From DATFPQ01 sp035264765 (GTDB lineage Bacteria > Actinomycetota > Actinomycetes > Actinomycetales > Angustibacteraceae): DNA of 18,575 bases. The notes under the pieces are model-generated. The model saw only the letters and a program-made list of their open reading frames with translations. It was not told the DNA's origin and did not search any database. The translations under genes and the position numbers were made by a program. Below, in pieces: positions 14,686-18,575 of the stretch. The stretch spans positions 1-18,575 of the forward strand of contig DATFPQ010000199.1 in assembly GCA_035264765.1 (NCBI GenBank), read 5' to 3'. The number at the start of each line of letters is the position of its first letter. Position 1 is the stretch's first letter.

Positions 14686-15035
14686 GGTCGACCGTTCGGG
14701 CGCGGCGGCTGACCGTGTTGCTTGGGGAAGGTGACCACTGGCACCACCGGCCGGTGTTCACCGAGATCGTGCACCGGGCGCACGCCGTCGGGCTCGCCGG
14801 TGCCAGCGTGTTCCGCGGGGTCGAGGGGTACGGCGCCTCCCACCTGATCCACACCAACCGGTTGCTCAGCCTCTCCGAGGACCTCCCGGTCGCCGTGGTC
14901 ATCGTCGACGACCCGGCCAGGATCGCCGAGTTCCTGCCGCAGCTCGACGAGCTGGTGCAGGACGGACTCGTCGTACTCGACGACGTCGAGGTCGTCCGCT
15001 ACCGCACCGGTGGCGCGGGTCAGGAGCCGCGGTGA
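14682..15035 (+). CDS. DUF190 (PII-like fold) protein between the crcB genes
   Basis: Small cytosolic protein of 117 residues in the DUF190 family, related in fold to PII signal proteins. Motifs: RRLTVLLGEGDHW at the start, GLAGASVFRGVEGYG in the middle, and DLPVAVVIVDDPARI. It overlaps the first crcB by 4 nt and the second crcB by 4 nt, so the three are one translational unit. DUF190 genes are often found next to crcB; a regulatory or sensing role for the channel is plausible but unproven. AGAGGGG upstream supports the ATG. Confidence 0.88.
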   Translation: MRSTVRARRLTVLLGEGDHWHHRPVFTEIVHRAHAVGLAGASVFRGVEGYGASHLIHTNRLLSLSEDLPVAVVIVDDPARIAEFLPQLDELVQDGLVVLDDVEVVRYRTGGAGQEPR

Positions 15036-15403
15036 CCGTGCTGCTGGTCGCGCTCGGCGCGGCGGTCGGCGCTCCTGCGCGCTACCTGGCCGACCGGGCG
15101 GTGCAGAGCCGCCACGACAGCCTGTTCCCGTGGGGAACCTTCGTCGTCAACGTGGTGGGGTCGTTCGTGCTCGGCCTGGTGGTGGCGGCGGCAGCGGCCG
15201 GCAGGCTGAGCCCGGGTGTGGTCGCGGCGGTGGGGACCGGTTTCTGCGGCGCGCTGACCACCTACAGCACGTTCGGCTACGAGACGCTGCGGCTGGCCGA
15301 GGAGCGTGCGCACCTTGAGGCCGCGCTCAACGTCGTCGCCAGCATCGCGGCGGGGGTGGCGGCAGCAGCGCTCGGCTGGGCGGCTGGGTCGATGCTCAGC
15401 TGA
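15032..15403 (+). CDS. crcB: Fluoride channel subunit CrcB/FluC (second)
   Basis: Second four-TM fluoride channel subunit, 123 residues. TM1 GAAVGAPARYLADRAV, TM2 FVVNVVGSFVLGLV with the conserved Asn, and TM3 GFCGALTTYSTFGYE. Here the first Phe of TTFSTF is Tyr and the second is kept, the reverse of the first subunit. Start GTG overlaps the DUF190 stop (GTGA), with GGAG 6 nt upstream. It ends tail-to-tail with the 47-residue membrane peptide gene, 31 bp apart. Confidence 0.92.
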   Translation: MTVLLVALGAAVGAPARYLADRAVQSRHDSLFPWGTFVVNVVGSFVLGLVVAAAAAGRLSPGVVAAVGTGFCGALTTYSTFGYETLRLAEERAHLEAALNVVASIAAGVAAAALGWAAGSMLS

Positions 15404-15434
15404 CGTCGTGTCCGCCGCCACCCAGGGGACCGCC

Positions 15435-15578
15435 CTAGCTGAAGATCGAGACCCCACCCGGGCCCACGAGCAGCCCGACGACGATCAGGACGATGCCCCA
15501 GAGGATGTCACCCCGGACGATCCTGAAGATGCCGAAGATGACGAGGATCGCGGCGATGATCAAGAGAATGGTGTTCAT
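15435..15578 (-). CDS. Small hydrophobic membrane protein (47 aa)
   Basis: Two hydrophobic helices, MNTILLIIAAILVIFGIF and ILWGIVLIVVGLLVG, joined by RIVRGD, ending in GPGGVSIFS. It lacks a ribosome binding site, but a CATGAT -10 box lies 6 nt before the ATG, so it is likely read from a leaderless mRNA. I recognise the general form of a short actinobacterial membrane peptide but know no function. The frame continues upstream as a much longer open frame; that part is non-hydrophobic and is probably not coding. Confidence 0.6.
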   Translation of the reverse strand: MNTILLIIAAILVIFGIFRIVRGDILWGIVLIVVGLLVGPGGVSIFS

Positions 15579-15742
15579 GCGCTGATCATGAGCCAGTCGC
15601 TGAGCCTCGGCAAGTGCAAGATCATTTGGACTCTCCAGCAGTATGAACCGGACAACTGTTCCGCGGCGTTTTCTCCATTTGTCCTCGGCCGAACCTGCTC
15701 CAGCTGCCGCATCCCACGCCGGATGGCGAAGGTCTGCGGTCG
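15579..15742. other. Intergenic stretch with local drop in GC
   Basis: 164 bp between the 47-residue peptide gene and the end of the Clp-N gene. It is less GC-rich than its surroundings (for example around 15600-15690) and holds the peptide gene's promoter. I see no convincing RNA gene or terminator in the rest. Confidence 0.5.
15585..15613 (-). promoter_or_regulatory. Promoter of the 47-aa membrane protein gene
   Basis: On the minus strand, -35 TTGCCG (15613-15608), 17-bp spacer, -10 CATGAT (15590-15585), then 6 nt to the ATG. The -10 fit and spacing support a leaderless start; the -35 match is moderate. Confidence 0.45.
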
Positions 15743-16324
15743 TCAGGCGGCCTTGCGCAGCGTCGCCTCGGTCGTGCGGCGCAGCTCGTCCAGGTCGACA
15801 CCGCACTCTCGTAGGAGAGTCACCGCGCTCCCGCGGCCCTCACGCAGCAGCCCTAGCAGGATGTGCTCGGCGGCGATGTGGTCGTCGTGGCACCGGATCG
15901 CCTCCCGCAGCGAGAGCTCGAGCACCTTCCGGGCGCGCGGGGTGAAGCGGGAGCGGCCACCGGCCCGGGAGCGCCGGAAGGGGCGGCGGCGGGGGGATCG
16001 CTGAGGGCGTACCGCTTCTGGGCCGAAGGTCTGCTCCATCCGCTGGAGCACTGCCTCGACGTCGATCCCCACGGTGCGCAGGGCGTCGGCCTCCTCGTGG
16101 GTGAAGAAGCTCCCGGACGCCGCAGAGAGCCGGCGTACCGCGGCTTCGACCCGCTCCCGATCGAGCCCGACGTCCGCCAGCAGGCGGCTGGTACCCCCGG
16201 CCTCCGGCGCCAGCAGGCCGAGTAGCAGGTGCTCGGTGCCGACGTGGTCGCTGCCGATCCGTCGACCGTCCTGCGCGGCCCCGACGACGACGGCACGGGC
16301 CTCGCGGGTGAACCTCTCGAACAT
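15743..16324 (-). CDS. Clp N-terminal double-repeat protein (ClpC2-like, no ATPase)
   Basis: 193 residues with two Clp_N repeats and no AAA+ module. Repeat 1 is about 1-70 (FTREARAVVVGAAQ...GTEHLLLGLL); repeat 2 is about 127-190 (FTPRARKVLELSLREA...AEHILLGLL). A strongly basic linker (RSPRRRPFRRSRAGGRSR) joins them. Clp_N domains bind substrates, adaptors and cyclic-peptide antibiotics in ClpC. A protein with only these domains could act as a decoy or sensor, as described for mycobacterial ClpC2, which I recall has an HTH segment fused to the same kind of domains. Start ATG with GAGGAGG 4 nt upstream. It follows the HTH gene by 20 bp and is surely co-transcribed. Confidence 0.88.
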   Translation of the reverse strand: MFERFTREARAVVVGAAQDGRRIGSDHVGTEHLLLGLLAPEAGGTSRLLADVGLDRERVEAAVRRLSAASGSFFTHEEADALRTVGIDVEAVLQRMEQTFGPEAVRPQRSPRRRPFRRSRAGGRSRFTPRARKVLELSLREAIRCHDDHIAAEHILLGLLREGRGSAVTLLRECGVDLDELRRTTEATLRKAA

Positions 16325-16344
16325 GAGACCTCCTCGGCTGAGTC

Positions 16345-16557
16345 CTAGGTGTTCCTGGCGTACTTCTTGTGCACGGCCTGCTTGCTGACGTCGAGGGCCT
16401 GGGCGATCTCCTGCCAGGACAGGCCCTGCCGCCGGGCGTTGCGCACCTGCAGCTCCTCCAGGCGCTCCGCCAGCCGGCGCAGGGCGACCGTGGCCCGCAG
16501 GCCGACGAGGGCATCAGTGCTTCCGGCGGCCTCAGCCAGCTCCTGAACGTCGGTCAT
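16345..16557 (-). CDS. Small HTH DNA-binding protein paired with the Clp-N protein
   Basis: 70 residues. An N-terminal helix (ALVGLRATVALRRLAERLEELQ in part) leads into a helix-turn-helix at about 44-66 (GLSWQEIAQALDVSKQAVHKKY). The HTH closely resembles the segment I recall at the N-terminus of mycobacterial ClpC2 (SWSDIGKSMGVTKQAAQKRF), so the pair looks like a split ClpC2. Start ATG at 16557; no ribosome binding site, but a CACAGT -10 box ends 6 nt before it, so the mRNA is likely leaderless. Two inverted repeats on its own promoter suggest autoregulation, perhaps with the Clp-N protein as the ligand-sensing partner (inference). Confidence 0.85.
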   Translation of the reverse strand: MTDVQELAEAAGSTDALVGLRATVALRRLAERLEELQVRNARRQGLSWQEIAQALDVSKQAVHKKYARNT

Positions 16558-16559
16558 GC

Positions 16560-16575
16560 GTCAACTGTGATTGAC
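16560..16575. promoter_or_regulatory. Proximal inverted repeat, candidate HTH operator
   Basis: GTCAACTGTGATTGAC: half-sites GTCAA and TTGAC around a 6-bp spacer. It covers the -10 box of the HTH gene and ends 3 nt before its start codon. Its centre is 29 bp from the matching distal repeat. Confidence 0.7.
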
Positions 16576-16593
16576 GGCCGACGGAAATGTCAA
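16564..16593 (-). promoter_or_regulatory. Promoter of the HTH / Clp-N operon
   Basis: On the minus strand, consensus -35 TTGACA (16593-16588), 18-bp spacer, -10 CACAGT (16569-16564), then 6 nt to the ATG. Each box lies in one of the two GTCAA/TTGAC inverted repeats. Confidence 0.55.
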
Positions 16594-16604
16594 CCCCAGT
16601 TGAC
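16589..16604. promoter_or_regulatory. Distal inverted repeat, candidate HTH operator
   Basis: GTCAACCCCAGTTGAC: perfect 6-bp half-sites GTCAAC and GTTGAC around 4 bp. It overlaps the -35 box and also forms the last codons and stop of the upstream membrane-protein gene. Confidence 0.7.
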
Positions 16605-17087
16605 ACGCGTCCGTTCCTCGCCAGTGGTCCGCTCGGCCGGGAATCCCTTGAAGCACAACAAGGACAATGCGGCCACGAGTGCCAGGAAGGACAGTGGCGC
16701 CAGCGCGTCGAGTACCCCGCGGTCCCGTCCGAGTGCCTCCAGGGACAGCCGCAGCAGGCAGCAGACCGTGACCAGGGCGGCCAGCCCCCCGAGCCAGCGC
16801 GGTCGGCGCCCAAGCATGATGAGGACGGCGACGGCGAACACCGTGACACCCACGAACAGCAGGTCGTCCCCGCGGGGCTCCAGCTGGTTGTAGCTGTCGG
16901 CACGTGGGAGACGTCCCGGGTCCGCCGTCAGCGCCAACAGCATCGTCACCGAGGTGGGGGCCAGCGTGGTCACCGCAAGGACCAGCCCAGCCAGGCACAC
17001 GCCGTGACTCAGCACCCGCAGCCGCCAGGCGAACGCCGCAAGGAGCGCGGCCGCGACGACGCCGGCGGCCTGCAGAACGAGAACCAC
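16590..17087 (-). CDS. Polytopic membrane protein of unknown function (start unclear)
   Basis: At least 165 residues with about five TM helices, for example VVAAALLAAFAW, VCLAGLVLAVTTLAPTSV, LLFVGVTVFAVAVLIML and the C-terminal LAPLSFLALVAALSLLCF. The GTG at 17087 is the first ATG, GTG or TTG in this frame, but it lacks a ribosome binding site. Coding character continues upstream in the same frame without a stop: GWLGVAFLLTLLASEAALSL makes another good TM, followed by FAVASFYAAHRPVV. The true start may be a CTG at 17198, or another rare codon just after the coiled-coil gene. It lies downstream of the coiled-coil gene on the same strand, so the two may be co-transcribed. No function can be assigned. 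Confidence 0.7.
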   Translation of the reverse strand: MVLVLQAAGVVAAALLAAFAWRLRVLSHGVCLAGLVLAVTTLAPTSVTMLLALTADPGRLPRADSYNQLEPRGDDLLFVGVTVFAVAVLIMLGRRPRWLGGLAALVTVCCLLRLSLEALGRDRGVLDALAPLSFLALVAALSLLCFKGFPAERTTGEERTRVNWG

Positions 17088-17111
17088 CGGCCGGTGCGCC
17101 GCATAGAAGCT

Positions 17112-17133
17112 CGCAACGGCGAAAGCCGTTGCG
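17112..17133. repeat. Perfect 9-bp hairpin with 4-nt loop
   Basis: CGCAACGGC-GAAA-GCCGTTGCG. On the minus strand, the direction of the membrane-protein gene, it lies 25 nt upstream of the GTG at 17087, in the unannotated N-terminal extension. A second palindrome, CACCGGCCGGTG (17085-17096), covers that GTG itself. Confidence 0.6.
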
Positions 17134-17239
17134 TGCTCGTCCGGCAGCGACAGGGCCGCCTCGCTGGCGAGAAGCGTCAGGAGGAAGGCGACGCCCAGCC
17201 AGCCGGCTGCCCGGTCGGCGAACCGCCCTGGTGCAGGTC

Positions 17240-17803
17240 CTATGGACGCTGGCGCCGGGCCTCCTCGGACGACGTGGCGCCGGACGCCGGGGTGCCACCG
17301 GTCCGGTCGGCGCTCCGGTCGGCGTCATGCGCGTCGACGTTCTGCTGGTCGACGTTCTGCTGGTCGACGTCCTGCCGGTCAGCAGCGCGCACGTCCCGGC
17401 CGCCGCTCGCTCCGGTGACGCGGGTGTCGGTTCCCTGACCGCGGCGCCCGCCGCGGACGTCGGGGTCCAGCTCGTCGGCCTTGCGCAGTCGCTCCTCGAC
17501 CTCGGCGCGGGCGCCGCTCGCGTGCTCGGCGCGCTCGCGCGCCTGGGCCTGCAGCTGATCGGCGTCAGCGGCGCGGGCCTGGGCCTCCGCCTGCGCCAAC
17601 CGCGCCTCGGCGTCCACCCGCGCGGCCTCGGCCTCGCGTCGCTGCACCTCGATCCGGTCCGCCTCGGCCTGCTGCCTCAGGTCGCGGGCCCGCTCCCGCT
17701 GCCGGGTCTGCTTGCTGGCACGGGACCGGCGAAGCAGTAGCACCGCCAGGACGATCAGGGCCAGCACCACCAGCGCGAGAACGACCCATTGCCAGGTGCT
17801 CAT
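17240..17803 (-). CDS. Membrane-anchored coiled-coil protein
   Basis: 187 residues. One TM helix at the N-terminus (WQWVVLALVVLALIVLAVLLL, about 4-24) is followed by a basic patch and a long Ala/Glu/Arg-rich coiled coil (about 35-120, RQQAEADRIEVQRREAEAAR). Then comes a conserved-looking ADELDPDVR and a low-complexity hydrophilic tail with VDQQN repeats. The ATG at 17803 has AAGGAG 6 nt upstream; an ATG five codons earlier overlaps that site and is rejected. Similar proteins occur in other actinobacteria, but I know no function; a structural or stress-associated envelope role is only a guess. Confidence 0.8.
   Translation of the reverse strand: MSTWQWVVLALVVLALIVLAVLLLRRSRASKQTRQRERARDLRQQAEADRIEVQRREAEAARVDAEARLAQAEAQARAADADQLQAQARERAEHASGARAEVEERLRKADELDPDVRGGRRGQGTDTRVTGASGGRDVRAADRQDVDQQNVDQQNVDAHDADRSADRTGGTPASGATSSEEARRQRP
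17333..17377. repeat. Three tandem 15-bp repeats inside the coiled-coil gene
   Basis: Unit GTCGACGTTCTGCTG at 17333-17347 and 17348-17362, with a third copy at 17363-17377 differing at two bases. It encodes the DVDQQN-type repeat in the tail of the protein, and being in frame it can change copy number without breaking the gene. Confidence 0.85.
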
Positions 17804-17964
17804 GTCGTGCTCCTTCATGGTCGATGATCAACCCCGAGGACCTGATTCGACTGCCGATGCGGCGCCAGCGCAAGTGCACGCGGCTGCGCCGGGGCGCGGA
17901 CGGGCTAACGTGCGCTCGACGTCGGCGGCGCCCGGCCGTCGGCGCACCGACGCAGGAGGCACCC

Positions 17965-18575
17965 GTGGCACACGTGGGCGACGCGCGCGAGCTGCCCGTC
18001 ACCGAGGGCGTGATGGAGTGGGGCGAGCGCAGGACCTGGTACCGGGTCACCGGCGAGCTCGACCCGGAGGCCGAGCGGGCGCCGGTCGTCGCCGTCCACG
18101 GCGGCCCCGGAGCGACCCACGACTACCTGCTCGCCATGGCGGACCTCGCGGGTGACGGCCGCGCTGTCGTGCACTACGACCAGGTTGGCAACGGTCGCAG
18201 CTCGCGGCACCCGGACGCCGACCCCGCCTCGTGGACCGTGGAGCTGTTCGTCGACGAGCTGGCCCGGCTGGTGCGGCACCTGGCGATCGGCGGGTCGTTC
18301 CACCTGGTCGGCCAGTCCTGGGGCGGCATGCTGGGGCCCGAGTTCGCGCTCGCTCACTCCGAGGGCCTGCGGTCGCTCTCCATCTGCGACAGCCCAGCGT
18401 CGATGGAGCTGTGGCTCGCCGCGGCCAACCGGCTGAGGAGGGACCTGCCCGCCGACGTCCAGGCCACGTTGGTGCGCCACGAGGAGGCCGGCACGACGGA
18501 CGACCCGAAGTACACCGCCGCCATGAAGGTCTTCTACGACCGGCACGTGTGCCGGGTACTGCCCAACCCGCCCGA
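17965..18575 (+). CDS. Proline iminopeptidase-like alpha/beta hydrolase (partial, C-terminus beyond window)
   Basis: 203 codons of an S33-type alpha/beta hydrolase; the frame is open at the right edge. HGGPG (45-49) forms the oxyanion-hole loop, DQVGNGRS (72-79) is the family signature that follows, and GQSWGG (116-121) holds nucleophile Ser118. The catalytic Asp and His lie beyond the window. Members remove N-terminal proline from peptides or hydrolyse related amides; no signal peptide is seen, so it should be cytoplasmic. Start GTG with AGGAGG 5 nt upstream. A TAACGT -10-like box lies at 17906-17911, without a clear -35. It is divergent from the coiled-coil gene. Confidence 0.92.
   Translation, partial: MAHVGDARELPVTEGVMEWGERRTWYRVTGELDPEAERAPVVAVHGGPGATHDYLLAMADLAGDGRAVVHYDQVGNGRSSRHPDADPASWTVELFVDELARLVRHLAIGGSFHLVGQSWGGMLGPEFALAHSEGLRSLSICDSPASMELWLAAANRLRRDLPADVQATLVRHEEAGTTDDPKYTAAMKVFYDRHVCRVLPNPP

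Noticed and set aside
16561..17328. 255-codon minus-strand open frame overlapping the membrane-protein gene
   Set aside because: Pro/Arg/Gly-rich with no ribosome binding site; the frame with transmembrane helices is the better one.

Overview
The window is high-GC, tightly packed DNA from an actinobacterium. The evidence is strong G/C third-position bias, frequent GTG and TTG starts, AGGAGG-type ribosome binding sites, -10 boxes of the TAnnnT/CAnnnT type, and typical actinobacterial families (FBP zinc-finger protein, RsbW-like ATPase, Clp-N plus HTH pair). No rRNA, tRNA, CRISPR array, transposase or integrase was seen, and no gene-free stretch reaches 300 bases. The species cannot be named from this sequence alone.

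Positions 1-5842 (minus strand) hold a fructan-utilisation operon, read from right to left: a short candidate leader peptide, a solute-binding protein, two ABC permeases, a cytoplasmic GH32 fructosidase and a secreted GH32 levanase/inulinase that runs off the left edge. Most of the genes overlap or nearly abut. A LacI-family regulator (5842-6864) is divergent from it. The intergenic region carries two near-identical perfect palindromes (core GTGGAATCGATTCCAC), one on each of the two divergent promoters, so the regulator probably represses both the operon and itself. The likely scheme is: the secreted enzyme cuts levan or inulin, the ABC system imports the oligosaccharides, and the cytoplasmic GH32 hydrolyses them. 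No ATPase subunit is present; many actinobacterial importers of this class share one encoded elsewhere.

Positions 6893-11241 (plus strand) hold a second carbohydrate ABC operon: lipoprotein binding protein, two permeases and a TIM-barrel sugar isomerase/epimerase-like protein. It has its own promoter and a different 31-bp palindromic operator, so it probably answers to a different regulator. A very stable hairpin separates the binding-protein gene from the permeases. Its substrate is unknown.

Positions 11266-14086 carry single genes: an RsbW-like ATP-binding protein, a PIG-L deacetylase, a Cys-rich pentapeptide-repeat protein, and an FBP (EF-G-binding type) zinc-finger protein. Positions 14245-15403 are a crcB-DUF190-crcB fluoride-channel operon with stop/start overlaps.

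Positions 15435-17818 (minus strand) hold a 47-residue membrane peptide, a Clp N-terminal double-repeat protein paired with a small HTH protein, a polytopic membrane protein with an unclear start, and a membrane-anchored coiled-coil protein. The HTH/Clp-N pair looks like a split version of mycobacterial ClpC2 and has two inverted repeats placed exactly on its own promoter. This is the most interesting part of the window. A partial proline-iminopeptidase-like hydrolase leaves the right edge (17965-18575).

Four genes (the LacI gene, the PIG-L gene, the HTH gene and the 47-residue peptide gene) have a -10 box exactly 6 nt before the start codon, the geometry of leaderless mRNAs.
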